From assembly GCA_963663495.1 (NCBI GenBank), contig OY760427.1, positions 2,480,001 through 2,544,000 on the forward strand: a DNA stretch of 64,000 bases. Direction: 5' to 3'. The translations under genes were made by a program, and so were the position numbers. Source of the DNA: G963663495 sp963663495. Lineage in GTDB: Bacteria; Bacteroidota; Rhodothermia; Rhodothermales; Bin80. The notes beneath the pieces were generated by a model. The model was not told the origin of the DNA and did no database searches. It saw only the letters and a program-made list of their open reading frames with translations. Of this stretch, positions 28,853 to 38,116 are shown in pieces. Every line of letters starts with the position of its first letter. Within the stretch, counting starts at the first letter, position 1.

Positions 28853-29947
28853 ATGGCGCGTCAAACTCCATTGCATGCCTGCCACGAATCACTCGGTGCG
28901 CAAATGACGCCGTTTGCGGGGTTCTCCATGCCTCTTCGGTACCGAGGTATCGTACAGGAGCACAAAGCGGTGCGCAGTACTGCCGGGCTGTTTGATGTCA
29001 GCCACATGGGGCAGATTTTCGTGCGGGGATCGAAAGCATTATCTTTCGTCCAGCATATCATCACCAATGATGCCGGACGATTGGCAGATGGGCAAGCCCT
29101 TTATACTCCCATCTGCACAGAAGAGGGCGGCATCCTGGACGATATCCTAGTCTACCGTCTTCAAAGCGATGCTTGGCTGCTAGTAGTCAATGCCGCCAAC
29201 ACTGAATCCGATTTTGCATGGATGCAAGCACATAATCCAGTGCGAGCCGAGCTGTACGATACATCAGACCTGATTGCCCTAATCGCCTTGCAGGGACCGC
29301 GATCCGCACAGATTCTGCAAAGGGTGACTGACTTGGGAGTCGCTGACCTCGCGCCTTTTCATTTCCATCGCCCCCCTTCCGGAGCGTTCCTCGGTTGCTC
29401 CAAGGCCATCTTATCCAAGACAGGTTATACCGGAGAAACGGGCTATGAGCTGTTCTGTGAGAAAGACAGCGCTGTACGCGTTTGGGAAGCCGTGATGGAG
29501 GCCGGCTCCAGACTTGCACTGGAGCCGGCAGGACTTGGCGCGCGGGACACGCTGCGCCTGGAAGCCGGATTCTGCCTACATGGCCAGGACATCACCCGTG
29601 ACACTAACCCGTATGAAGCCAGGTTGGGATGGACAGTAAAGCTGGCTAAGGGTCCGTTCATCGGTAGAGATGCCCTCACGAAGATACAATCCCAAGGTGC
29701 GCAGCGGACTCTAATGGGGCTCCGAGCTCTGCAGCGAGGCATACCTCGCCATGGTCAAGCCGTCCAGACCCCCGATGGCCTACAGGTCGGGATGGTCACC
29801 AGCGGCGGACATTCTCCTGCGCTCGGTTGCGGCATCGCACTCGCATACCTGGAGCGCGGGAAGGCGGGAGTAGGAACAGAGCTCGTCGTCGCTGGCCGTA
29901 AGGCTCTGCCCGTTCGCGTCGTGCACCCTCCCTTTCATAAGCGCTGA
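28853..29947 (+). CDS. gcvT: Glycine cleavage system T protein (aminomethyltransferase)
   Basis: 364 residues from the ATG at 28853 (MARQTPLHACHESLGAQMTP); an upstream start at 28829 would overlap tyrA and adds atypical residues. Family motifs: FAGFSMPLRY, AGLFDVSHMGQ, the folate-binding and catalytic region LQGPRSAQIL, SKTGYTGETGYELF, ARDTLRLEAGFCLHGQD and the C-terminal GMVTSGGHSPALG. It transfers the aminomethyl carbon to tetrahydrofolate, releasing ammonia. gcvH and gcvP are not in the window. Two bp before ftsK. Confidence 0.95.
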   Translation: MARQTPLHACHESLGAQMTPFAGFSMPLRYRGIVQEHKAVRSTAGLFDVSHMGQIFVRGSKALSFVQHIITNDAGRLADGQALYTPICTEEGGILDDILVYRLQSDAWLLVVNAANTESDFAWMQAHNPVRAELYDTSDLIALIALQGPRSAQILQRVTDLGVADLAPFHFHRPPSGAFLGCSKAILSKTGYTGETGYELFCEKDSAVRVWEAVMEAGSRLALEPAGLGARDTLRLEAGFCLHGQDITRDTNPYEARLGWTVKLAKGPFIGRDALTKIQSQGAQRTLMGLRALQRGIPRHGQAVQTPDGLQVGMVTSGGHSPALGCGIALAYLERGKAGVGTELVVAGRKALPVRVVHPPFHKR

Positions 29948-29949
29948 TC

Positions 29950-32286
29950 ATGCCCCGTAAACGAACGAAGAAGCAGTTGAAGGCAAAGAAAGGCTCATCC
30001 CGACTGCGCGAAATAGCGGGCTTCCTGCTGATCGTCCTCGGCGGTATCCTCACCCTATCGCTGGTCACGTACGCCTCTAGCGACGACACACTCCTGGCCG
30101 GGCGCAGCTTCTGGAGAATGCTGTTTCCGGAGGCCGAGATTCAAACAGCCAATGCCTTCGGACTTGCCGGAGCGGGTCTCGGATGGATCCTGGTACCGAA
30201 CCTCTTTGGCTACCCTTCCGTGTTGCTGACCCTGCTGACGGTGGTGTGGGGCTACATCGTAATGCGTCGCAAACCCCTCCTAACGCTGATCCGAACCTCC
30301 ATCGCCACCATCGCGGCAATGGTGGCGCTAGCCGTACTCGTTGACTGGATTGCCCACTTAGCAGAATGGGACGCACGGCACTGGTCCGGCGCGCCCGGCA
30401 TGGCCATCGGAGGCTGGTTACGCTCGGTATTTGCTGTGTGGGGCTCTCTGGTCATAACCATTGTAAGTATGGCCATCGTGGCTATGCTGCTCATAGACCG
30501 GGATGTCCAAGGCGTGCTTGACCGCGCGGAGGGAGGCGTCATGGCGGTTCGACGTAGCATCGCGCGCATAATTACCAACCTGAAGAAACGGCGCCAGATC
30601 ACCAAACAGGGGCGCCAAGAGGAGAACAAGACATGGACCGAGCTGGAACTTGACACTCCTGCACCTACCGACCTTGCACCTGCACCTGTGCTCGCCCTTG
30701 AAGACGAACTGCCTGACGAGGCACCTGCGGTTGAGCTTACAATAGTCAAACCTATCGCCGAAGAGAAGGCCAACGATATTGCCCGCGATAGTGATACCGC
30801 AGATACGTCGTACACATTTCCGACTATTGACCTGCTTACCGCTCCAGACAAGGACGGATATAAGGTTGATATGGAAGAGTTGGAGGCCAACAAGAGTAAA
30901 CTCCTTGGTAAACTGGCGGTCTACAACATTGAGATCACCAATATCAATGCGATCGTAGGTCCTACCGTAACGTTGTACGAGCTAAAGCCCTCCCCGGGAG
31001 TCAAGATCAGCAGGATCAAGTCGCTTGAGGACGATGTCGCCATGGCCATGGCGGCGCGCGGAATCCGAATGATAGCCCCCATCCCCGGCAAATCTGTCGT
31101 AGGGGTGGAAGTGCCCAATAGCCGGCGTGAACTGGTCCGGCTGCACGCTGTCCTGGCAACAGCAAAGTTCCGGGACGCAAAAATGGAGCTACCCATTGCG
31201 CTCGGAAAAACCATTGAAGGAGAGGTCTTCCTGCAGGACCTGACAAAGATGCCGCATCTGCTGATTGCAGGTGCCACCGGTGCTGGCAAGTCTGTGGGTA
31301 TAAATACCCTTATCGTCAGCCTCCTGTATGCCTGCCATCCGGCCCATTTGAAGTTTGTAATGGTAGACCCCAAGAAGATAGAACTACAACAGTACCGGGC
31401 GCTGCGTAACCACTATCTGGCGTTGCCCGAAGGGGGCAACGAAGCCATTATTACCGAGGTTGATGAAGCCCTGCACATTCTTAAGGCCTGTGAGCGGGAA
31501 ATGGAAGAGCGCTACGAACTCCTTTCGGATGCGCGCGTGCGCGGGGTCAAGGACTACAATGCCTATCTGCGTCAGGGCAAGCTGAACCCCGAAGTGGGAC
31601 ACAAGCCCCTTCCCTATATCGTTGTCATTATTGACGAGCTTGCCGATTTGATGATGACTGCGGGGAAAGAGATTGAAGCACCCATTGCTCGCTTGGCACA
31701 GATGGCACGTGCCGTTGGCATCCATCTGGTCCTTGCCACACAACGCCCCTCTGTTGATGTCATCACAGGGCTGATCAAGGCCAACTTTCCAGCGCGCGTA
31801 GCCTACCAAGTAGCCTCCAAGATTGACGCGCGTACTATCCTGGATCAAAACGGTGCTGAACGGCTTGTGGGTAACGGTGACATGCTGTACATGAGTGGCA
31901 GTCAGCTTATGAGGTTGCAAGGCCCATTCGTATCCGTATCGGAGGTTGATGCGCTAATGGATTATATATGCGCGCAACCGGGGCCCGGCCCGTACACACT
32001 GCCATACGTAGAGGAGGCGACGGGAACGTCTGGAGGCGGCTCATCCCGCGCAGATGATTCCGACGAGCAGGATGGATTTTTTGAGGACGCCGCACGCATC
32101 ATTGTTCGCAGCCAACAGGGATCAGTATCACTGCTCCAGCGCAAGTTATCCATCGGTTACACGCGTGCTGCCCGCATTGTAGACCAGCTTGAGGCGGCCG
32201 GCATCGTAGGTCCCTTTGTAGGATCAAAGGCCCGGGAGGTGCTGGTACCCGACGAACAAGCTCTGGACGAACTTCTGAACCCTTGA
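29950..32286 (+). CDS. ftsK: DNA translocase FtsK/SpoIIIE
   Basis: 778 residues. N-terminus: a basic leader (MPRKRTKKQLKAKK) then about four membrane helices (residues ~20-190). Linker ~200-290 is acidic and Pro/Ala-rich. The motor follows, with Walker A GATGAGKSV, VMVDPKKIELQQY, Walker B IVVIIDELADLMM and the LATQRPSVDVITGLIKANFP segment. A C-terminal gamma winged helix (RSQQGSVSLLQRKLSIGYTR) reads KOPS-like chromosome signals. It pumps DNA at the division septum to help chromosome dimer resolution. Short for FtsK but typical for Bacteroidota. 13 bp before purE. Confidence 0.96.
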   Translation: MPRKRTKKQLKAKKGSSRLREIAGFLLIVLGGILTLSLVTYASSDDTLLAGRSFWRMLFPEAEIQTANAFGLAGAGLGWILVPNLFGYPSVLLTLLTVVWGYIVMRRKPLLTLIRTSIATIAAMVALAVLVDWIAHLAEWDARHWSGAPGMAIGGWLRSVFAVWGSLVITIVSMAIVAMLLIDRDVQGVLDRAEGGVMAVRRSIARIITNLKKRRQITKQGRQEENKTWTELELDTPAPTDLAPAPVLALEDELPDEAPAVELTIVKPIAEEKANDIARDSDTADTSYTFPTIDLLTAPDKDGYKVDMEELEANKSKLLGKLAVYNIEITNINAIVGPTVTLYELKPSPGVKISRIKSLEDDVAMAMAARGIRMIAPIPGKSVVGVEVPNSRRELVRLHAVLATAKFRDAKMELPIALGKTIEGEVFLQDLTKMPHLLIAGATGAGKSVGINTLIVSLLYACHPAHLKFVMVDPKKIELQQYRALRNHYLALPEGGNEAIITEVDEALHILKACEREMEERYELLSDARVRGVKDYNAYLRQGKLNPEVGHKPLPYIVVIIDELADLMMTAGKEIEAPIARLAQMARAVGIHLVLATQRPSVDVITGLIKANFPARVAYQVASKIDARTILDQNGAERLVGNGDMLYMSGSQLMRLQGPFVSVSEVDALMDYICAQPGPGPYTLPYVEEATGTSGGGSSRADDSDEQDGFFEDAARIIVRSQQGSVSLLQRKLSIGYTRAARIVDQLEAAGIVGPFVGSKAREVLVPDEQALDELLNP

Positions 32287-32299
32287 ACCAACATTTTCA

Positions 32300-32809
32300 A
32301 TGAGCACGCAAGCCACCCCCCTAGTTGGAATAGTCATGGGAAGCGACTCCGACCTCCCCGTAATGCGCAAGGCCGCTGATATTCTGTCTTCCTTCGGTGT
32401 TGCCTATGAGATACGGGTCATGTCCGCACACCGTACGCCCGATGAGGCCCATGTATATGCCAAGACGGCCCATACCCGCGGGTTACGCGTTCTCATTGCC
32501 GGCGCCGGCGTTGCCGCACACTTGGGGGGTGTTCTGGCAGCAGGCACTCCCCTGCCGGTCTTGGGTGTTCCCATCGCCTCCGGCGCCCTGAAAGGGCTAG
32601 ATGCACTGCTCGCCACCGTGCAGATGCCCAGCGGAATACCTGTCGGGACCCTCGCAATTGATGGCTCAAAAAACGCAGCCCTGTTAGCGGTGCAGATCCT
32701 CGCTACGGCCGATGACAGCCTTCGCCAGCGTATCCTGGACTATAAGGCGGAAATGGTAACACAGGTGCACGCCAAGAACGCGCGCGTGCAGGAACAGATG
32801 ACAGCGTAG
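32300..32809 (+). CDS. purE: N5-carboxyaminoimidazole ribonucleotide mutase
   Basis: 169 residues, the usual size of class I PurE. It shows MGSDSDLPVMRKAADIL, SAHRTPDEAH and the GAGVAAHLGGVLAAGTPLPV loop that bind the substrate phosphate and carboxylate, plus the late PSGIPVGTLAIDG. It moves the carboxyl group from N5-CAIR to give CAIR in purine synthesis. purK is not adjacent. The gene ends 4 bp from the convergent tyrS stop, with a GTAGCGCGCTAC palindrome across the junction. Confidence 0.96.
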   Translation: MSTQATPLVGIVMGSDSDLPVMRKAADILSSFGVAYEIRVMSAHRTPDEAHVYAKTAHTRGLRVLIAGAGVAAHLGGVLAAGTPLPVLGVPIASGALKGLDALLATVQMPSGIPVGTLAIDGSKNAALLAVQILATADDSLRQRILDYKAEMVTQVHAKNARVQEQMTA

Positions 32810-32813
32810 CGCG

Positions 32814-34025
32814 CTACGCTACAATCCGGACGAAGCGGCGTTTACCTACCTGCAGCACAAACGGCGCACGGGCAGCGACATTCACCCTGAGGGCAATGTT
32901 AAGGACCTTTTTCCCGTCTATGGATACACCGCGCTGCTGAATAAGGCGCCGCGCTTCGCCATTGGACCGGGTGAGGCCTGCCTGCGTAAGGAGTGATAAT
33001 ACTCCCATGGGGTTTGCCGCATCCTCAGGTCGGTATTCCGGCATCTGATCCGGTAACCTCTTACGCACTACCGTCTGCTCAAAATGAGCCCGTGCTGCGG
33101 TCGCCGCACTCCCCCCGTGGTACATACGCACGATGGTCAGCGCCAGCGCATGCTTCGCGTCACGGGGGCAGTCGTGGGCGAACACCTTCATGCGCGGCAG
33201 GTCAAGTGTATCCACATCGGTAGCGAGCTCAAAGTACCTATAGATTAGCGAGTCCGGCAGAGAAAGAATCTTCCCGTACATGTTGTCGGGCGGTTCCGAA
33301 ATGCCTACATAGTTGTTGAGGGATTTTGACATTTTTTCTGTACCATCCAATCCTTCAAGGATAGGTAGCAGCATGCATACCTGTGATTTCTGGCCGCGCT
33401 GCTTCTGGAGGGCCCGTCCGACGAGCAGATTAAACTTTTGGTCCATCCCGCCGAGCTCCACATCTGCCTTGATGGCTACCGAGTCTTGGGCTTGGGCGAG
33501 AGGGTAGAGCATTTCGTGCAGCCCAATCGGTTCGCCGCACCCCTGTCGCGCTGCAAAGTCCTCCCGTGCAAGCATCTGCGCTACTGTGCAGGTGGCAGCC
33601 AGTTGGATCACCTCCGTGAAATTCATCGGCTCCAGCCATTGTGAGTTGTAAACAATCTCCACGGTATCCGGATTGAGAATACGGGAGGCCTGTTCAAAGT
33701 AGGACTGCCCGTTGGCGCGTGTCTCCTCCAAGGACAGCGGAGGCCGCGTCTTGCTTTTACCGGTCGCATCGCCAATCATCCCCGTAAAATCCCCGATGAT
33801 CAATACAGCGCGATGCCCTAGGTCCTGAAACTGCCGCAGCTTTCTCAACACGACGCCGTGACCCAAGTGTAAATCAGGCCGGCTCGGATCGCACCCTAGC
33901 TTTACAACAAGAGGTTTGCCGGACGCTCTTGACCTAAGAAGCTTACGCTCAAGCTCTTTCTCAGGGATGATTTCCGAAGCGCCGCGGCGCAGGTGTATCA
34001 TTTGTTCGTCAACCGGAGCGAACAT
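32814..34025 (-). CDS. tyrS: Tyrosyl-tRNA synthetase
   Basis: 403 residues. Class I signature HLGHGVVLRKL (HIGH equivalent), a middle tyrosine-binding region (YPLAQAQDSVAIKADVELGG, then DQKFNLL), and EKMSKSLNNYVG (KMSKS loop). It ends with an S4-like RNA-binding domain (GLTRSNGEARRLIQQRGVSIDG). It charges tRNA-Tyr. Last gene of the minus-strand ffh-rpsP-rimM-trmD-rplS-smpB-tyrS run, 66 bp after smpB. Confidence 0.96.
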   Translation of the reverse strand: MFAPVDEQMIHLRRGASEIIPEKELERKLLRSRASGKPLVVKLGCDPSRPDLHLGHGVVLRKLRQFQDLGHRAVLIIGDFTGMIGDATGKSKTRPPLSLEETRANGQSYFEQASRILNPDTVEIVYNSQWLEPMNFTEVIQLAATCTVAQMLAREDFAARQGCGEPIGLHEMLYPLAQAQDSVAIKADVELGGMDQKFNLLVGRALQKQRGQKSQVCMLLPILEGLDGTEKMSKSLNNYVGISEPPDNMYGKILSLPDSLIYRYFELATDVDTLDLPRMKVFAHDCPRDAKHALALTIVRMYHGGSAATAARAHFEQTVVRKRLPDQMPEYRPEDAANPMGVLSLLTQAGLTRSNGEARRLIQQRGVSIDGKKVLNIALRVNVAARAPFVLQVGKRRFVRIVA

Positions 34026-34091
34026 CGTATTACGGCTGGTTGGTGATTTTCCTTGGAGGTACGGATGTGATGCGGGGTGGCGGGTGGGTGG

Positions 34092-34550
34092 TCATCTCTT
34101 CTGGAACCCCTTGGTGGTGCGCTCCAGCTCTCGCCTGGCATCGCGCTCTGCCAGGTCGGCTCGCTTGTCCACCTGACGCTTCCCGCGTGCGAGTCCAATT
34201 TCGACCTTCGCCCAGCCGCCGCTAAAGTACAGTTGCAGCGGTATGAGCGTATACCCTTTCCGCTCCACCATCTTGTTCAAATACCGTATCTGTCGCTTAC
34301 GCAGCAGCAGTTTCCGAGCTCGAACCGGCTCATGGGCCGCAAACTCCGAGCCATGACTGTACGGTGATATATGGGCTTGCAGCAACAGTACTTGATTTGT
34401 TGACACCACGCAGAACGCTTCTGCAAGGCTTGCACCCTTTTCCCTGAGTGCCTTTACCTCCGTACCCTGCAGTACGATTCCTGCCTCCAGCGTCTCGGTA
34501 ATATGGTAGTCATGCCGGGCCCGCCGATTGGTGACGATAATCTGTCGAGA
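34092..34550 (-). CDS. smpB: SsrA-binding protein SmpB
   Basis: 152 residues from the ATG at 34550 (MSRQIIVTNRRARHDYHI). The frame is open to an earlier start at 34574 that adds eight residues and nearly touches rplS. Core motifs are GIVLQGTEVKALREKGASL and YSHGSEFAAHEPVRARKLLL, with a basic C-terminal tail (GLARGKRQVDKRADLAERDA) that enters the ribosomal A site. It delivers tmRNA to stalled ribosomes. The tmRNA gene itself was not found in the window. Confidence 0.94.
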   Translation of the reverse strand, partial: SRQIIVTNRRARHDYHITETLEAGIVLQGTEVKALREKGASLAEAFCVVSTNQVLLLQAHISPYSHGSEFAAHEPVRARKLLLRKRQIRYLNKMVERKGYTLIPLQLYFSGGWAKVEIGLARGKRQVDKRADLAERDARRELERTTKGFQKR

Positions 34551-34579
34551 CATAGGGCTCGGCACACGGACCAAGCGCC

Positions 34580-34942
34580 TCAGGTGCGCTCTCTGCGACG
34601 TTCCGGAATACGGGCTGCCTTGCCCCGCAGGTTGCGCAGATAGTACAGCTTAGCTCTCCTAACGCGACCACGTCGCTTCACTTCTATGGAGGCTATTATT
34701 GGCGAGTGGTACGGGAATATGCGTTCTACGCCGATACCGTTGGAGATCTTGCGCATCATAAATGTCTTGCTGCTCCCGCTTCCCTTAATGCTTATGACTA
34801 CGCCTTGGAAGATCTGGATACGTTCCTTCTGCCCTTCCGTGACACGCACATGCACGGCGATCGTATCCCCGGGGTCAAAGGGTGGCAGCTCGTCTTCCCG
34901 CATTTGCGTGGCTTCCACCAGTTTCATCAAGTCCTTGGGCAT
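34580..34942 (-). CDS. rplS: 50S ribosomal protein L19
   Basis: 120 residues, with the typical DPGDTIAVHVRVTEGQKERI start and FQGVVISIKGSGSSKTF core. It continues GIGVERIFPYHSPIIASIEV and ends KLYYLRNLRGKAARI. It sits at the 30S-50S interface. Order after trmD follows the widespread rpsP-rimM-trmD-rplS operon; the gap to trmD is 21 bp. Confidence 0.97.
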   Translation of the reverse strand: MPKDLMKLVEATQMREDELPPFDPGDTIAVHVRVTEGQKERIQIFQGVVISIKGSGSSKTFMMRKISNGIGVERIFPYHSPIIASIEVKRRGRVRRAKLYYLRNLRGKAARIPERRRERT

Positions 34943-34963
34943 GGTAATCCTCCTGTTATAAAG

Positions 34964-35641
34964 TCAGTTATAGGTAGTGTCCGCGAGCAGGTCCGGTCGC
35001 AGCTTTGTGGTCCTTGCGAGACGTTTAGCCTCCCGCCATTCAGTAACTTGGCGATGATTGCCCGATAGCAGCACCTGCGGCACATGTAGTCCTCGTACTT
35101 CCGCCGGGCGTGTATAGACTGGTGCGCCGAGTAGCCCATCCTGAAATGAATCCGTTAGCGCTGAGGATACATCGCCGAGCACGCCGGGGATCAGGCGCAC
35201 TACGGCATCTGCGAGGATCACTGCGGCCAGCTCCCCGCTGCTCAGGACGTAATCTCCGATGGAGATTTCCCGCGTGACCAGCGCATCCCGTACGCGCTGG
35301 TCCACTCCTTTGTAATGCCCTGCAAGAAGCACAAGTCGTTGCATTAGGGACAGCTCATTTGCCACACGCTGCGTCAGGCGTGCCCCGTCCGGACTCAGGA
35401 ATATCACCTCGTCGATGCTCCCTTCGGCCGCCAGGAGATCCATACAGGCAAAAATTGGCTCAGGCTTCAATACCATGCCGCCTCCGCCGCCAAACGGGTA
35501 ATCGTCCACTTGACGGTCGGATGCAAAGGCCCGGAGGGCATGTACGCGTACATCAACGTGTGCACGCGCGCGGCGCAGGACGCTCGCAGACAGTGCACTG
35601 TGTGCGGCATCGGGGACAGCAGAAACAATATCAATGCGCAT
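34964..35641 (-). CDS. trmD: tRNA (guanine37-N1)-methyltransferase
   Basis: 225 residues. SPOUT trefoil-knot enzyme with DYPFGGGGGMVLKPEPIF near residue 50, IFLSPDGARLTQ, and the knot loop SIGDYVLSSGELAAVILADA that binds S-adenosylmethionine. It then has the conserved GVLGDVSSALTDSF segment and a C-terminal region VPQVLLSGNHRQVTEWR. It methylates G37 next to the anticodon and prevents +1 frameshifts. The start is 1 bp after the rimM stop. Confidence 0.96.
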   Translation of the reverse strand: MRIDIVSAVPDAAHSALSASVLRRARAHVDVRVHALRAFASDRQVDDYPFGGGGGMVLKPEPIFACMDLLAAEGSIDEVIFLSPDGARLTQRVANELSLMQRLVLLAGHYKGVDQRVRDALVTREISIGDYVLSSGELAAVILADAVVRLIPGVLGDVSSALTDSFQDGLLGAPVYTRPAEVRGLHVPQVLLSGNHRQVTEWREAKRLARTTKLRPDLLADTTYN

Positions 35642-35642
35642 C

Positions 35643-36161
35643 TCAGTCTAGCATTCCTTCTATGGGTCGTACCAGGATCCGTTCACGATCAAGGTCCACG
35701 CATTCTATGAACGCCGGGACGGCAGGGATCATGGCATCATCTCTTTCCGAGCGGTCCACCACGTAAACGTCACTGGCGGGCGCGGGCATTACTTCCTTCA
35801 GGATTCCAATCTTCCTCCCATTAACTGTTTCAACGATGAATCCCGTCAAATCAGGATCCTCCTTGTGATGGGCTACGGTCGGCACATCGTTGTCATCCGC
35901 AAATGCCAGCATTCCGTGCAGTCCGTTGGCTTCCTCTGGTGATGCGACGCCGCGTGCCCTTATTAAAAGCACAGTACCCCGTCGGGTGGTATGCAAGCGA
36001 GAGGCTTTTATGGCATATGCCACTGCGTCAGTGGCATATGTGCCTAGATAGATGCGGGTTAGCGGAAGGTATCGTTCCGCGTTCGCATGTTCCGGGATGA
36101 CACCAAAGCATCCTCGTACTCCATGGGGCTTTGCAACGCGCCCAATAAGGGACAGGCCCAT
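35643..36161 (-). CDS. rimM: Ribosome maturation factor RimM
   Basis: 172 residues with the N-terminal SLIGRVAKPHGVRGCFGV motif and a C-terminal PRC-barrel-like part (PDLTGFIVETVNGRKIGIL, then DVYVVDR, then IPAVPAFIECVDLDRERILV). It binds S19 and assists 30S head maturation. Position between rpsP and trmD is the conserved arrangement. Confidence 0.94.
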   Translation of the reverse strand: MGLSLIGRVAKPHGVRGCFGVIPEHANAERYLPLTRIYLGTYATDAVAYAIKASRLHTTRRGTVLLIRARGVASPEEANGLHGMLAFADDNDVPTVAHHKEDPDLTGFIVETVNGRKIGILKEVMPAPASDVYVVDRSERDDAMIPAVPAFIECVDLDRERILVRPIEGMLD

Positions 36162-36171
36162 TGTAACACTC

Positions 36172-36693
36172 TCACTCAGTCGCCTCGGCCTGCGCTGCCG
36201 CTTCAGCCTCTTGCGCTGCCCGGGCGGCCGCCCGGGCCTTCTTTTCCTCTAGCCGCCGCTGGCGTTCCATTGCTGCTTTAGCCTCCCTTTTTTCGGCCAT
36301 CTCCGCCTCACGCAATAGTGAGCGTGCCCGGCGTTCGGCAGGCGTAATCTTTGCCCGCTCCATTGCTCTAGCACGGTGTCGTTCCCGGTGTTCTGAAACC
36401 GCCTCTGCAATCTCCTCTTCGGTCTTCCCCTTACGCTGCAAGTGAAGTCCCAGGAGAACGCCTTCTCGGCTTAGTATACTGCGTACCGTATCGGTAGGCT
36501 GTGCGCCTACTTGGAGCCAATACATGATCCGTTCCTTCTGCAGCACTACGCGCGCAGGCTCTTCCAGTGGATAATAGCGTCCCAGGTCCTCAATGAAGCG
36601 CCCGTCCCTTGGAGATCGCACATCGGAAGCTACGACGCCCCAGATAGGCCACTTCTTTCGCCCCATCCGGCGCAATCTGATCTTTACAGCCAC
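36172..36693 (-). CDS. rpsP: 30S ribosomal protein S16 with long Ala/Glu-rich tail
   Basis: 173 residues. The first ~85 are canonical S16 (VKIRLRRMGRKKWPIWGVVA, then IEDLGRYYPLEEP, then WLQVGAQPTDTVRSIL). The remaining ~90 residues form a charged, Ala/Glu/Arg-rich extension (KRKGKTEEEIAEAVSEHRE, AKAAMERQRRLEEKKARAA). Such extensions are common in Bacteroidota and relatives. First of the rpsP-rimM-trmD-rplS set; ffh is upstream. Confidence 0.95.
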   Translation of the reverse strand: MAVKIRLRRMGRKKWPIWGVVASDVRSPRDGRFIEDLGRYYPLEEPARVVLQKERIMYWLQVGAQPTDTVRSILSREGVLLGLHLQRKGKTEEEIAEAVSEHRERHRARAMERAKITPAERRARSLLREAEMAEKREAKAAMERQRRLEEKKARAAARAAQEAEAAAQAEATE

Positions 36694-36732
36694 GATTTCT
36701 CTTTAATGGTTCAATTGAATACGCAAACGCCG

Positions 36733-38070
36733 TTATTGCAGCAGTGTGCTCAGGTCCGGCACCCGCTTTTTGCCCATCGCCTTCATCATCCGCTTCATCA
36801 TCTTCCGCATTTGGCGAAACTGTTTCAGAAGGCTGTTCACATCACGTACTGACGTTCCGCTCCCATTAGCGATGCGGATCCTGCGACTGGCATTAACGAT
36901 ATGCGGCCTCGTGCGCTCTTCCACGGTCATGGAGCAAATGATAGCCTCAATCTGACGTAATTCTTCTCCGCCATCGTCCGGCATGGTCGGTACGCCTGGA
37001 AAAATCCCTGCGATATCCGACAGCGAGCCCATTTTCTTGACCCGCTGCAACTGGTCAAGAAAGTCCTGCAAGTCAAAAGTTTGTCGCCGGATCTTGCGGG
37101 CTAGGGCATCGGCCTGGCCCGCGTCGAACTGTTCCTGCGCCTTTTCCACGAGGGAGACCACATCCCCCATTCCCAAGATACGGCGTGCCATCCGTTCTGG
37201 ATGAAACGGTGTCATCTCGTCCAGTTTTTCGCCCGTGGAAGCAAACATGATGGGCTTCCGAACGACCGACCGGATTGACAGCGCGGCCCCGCCGCGGGCA
37301 TCACCGTCCAGCTTGGTCAGCACCACTCCGTCAAAGTCCAACTGATTATTGAACTCCTTGGCTGTGTTGACCGCGTCCTGTCCTGTCATGCTATCAACTA
37401 CGAACAGGATCTGGTCAGGCGTTGTCAGATCCCGGATTGCACCCACCTCCTGCATCATCCGGTAGTTAATGTGGAGGCGACCTGCAGTATCAATTATAAC
37501 AACATCTCGCGCGGAGCGTCGCGCTGTTTTCACTGCTTCCTCAGCGACCCGCGGTGCATCCGGCACAACGTTACCATGGTCGTCATGCAGCGCATACACG
37601 GGTACCCCAATACCCTTTGCCAGCAGCTGAAGCTGTTCAATGGCCGCTGGCCGGTGGACATCAGCCGCCGCCAACATCGGCGCATGTCCTTTTCCCAACA
37701 GGTATTTCGAGAGCTTAGCGCAGAATGTTGTTTTCCCCGACCCCTGCAGGCCAGCAACTAGGATTACCGACGGTACATTTGTACCCAGAGCGAGCGTGCT
37801 AGTGTTGCCACCCAACAATTCGACCAACTCATCGAATACGATCTTAACGAGCATCTGCCCCGGCGCGACAGACCGCATCACTTTCACCCCGGTTGCCTGT
37901 TCCCGTACCCGGTTGGCAAAATTTCGGGCAACCTGGTAGTTTACATCCGCCTGCAGCAGTGCACGGCGAACCTCGCCCATGGTCTCGGCAACATTCAGCT
38001 CGGTGATGCGCCCCTTCCCTGATAGGGATTTTAAGGCACCTTCAAGCTTCTCGGAAAGACTGGAAAACAT
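36733..38070 (-). CDS. ffh: Signal recognition particle protein Ffh
   Basis: 445 residues. NG GTPase domain with the N-terminal four-helix bundle, GLQGSGKTT (P-loop), AADVHRPAAIEQL, DTAGRLHI, and VLTKLDGDARGGAALS. The methionine-rich M domain at the C-terminus (LLKQFRQMRKMMKRMMKAMG) binds SRP RNA and signal peptides. It targets membrane proteins to SecYEG with FtsY. The 46-bp gap to the divergent cyclo-ligase gene must hold both promoters. Confidence 0.97.
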   Translation of the reverse strand: MFSSLSEKLEGALKSLSGKGRITELNVAETMGEVRRALLQADVNYQVARNFANRVREQATGVKVMRSVAPGQMLVKIVFDELVELLGGNTSTLALGTNVPSVILVAGLQGSGKTTFCAKLSKYLLGKGHAPMLAAADVHRPAAIEQLQLLAKGIGVPVYALHDDHGNVVPDAPRVAEEAVKTARRSARDVVIIDTAGRLHINYRMMQEVGAIRDLTTPDQILFVVDSMTGQDAVNTAKEFNNQLDFDGVVLTKLDGDARGGAALSIRSVVRKPIMFASTGEKLDEMTPFHPERMARRILGMGDVVSLVEKAQEQFDAGQADALARKIRRQTFDLQDFLDQLQRVKKMGSLSDIAGIFPGVPTMPDDGGEELRQIEAIICSMTVEERTRPHIVNASRRIRIANGSGTSVRDVNSLLKQFRQMRKMMKRMMKAMGKKRVPDLSTLLQ

Positions 38071-38116
38071 TCTTTACTGATTAAAGGATAGCATGGACAG
38101 TATACGGGAATTGTAG

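Noticed and set aside
32800..32820. Factor-independent terminator between purE and tyrS
   Set aside because: The GTAGCGCGCTAC palindrome is short and lacks a T-run, so termination there is not supported.
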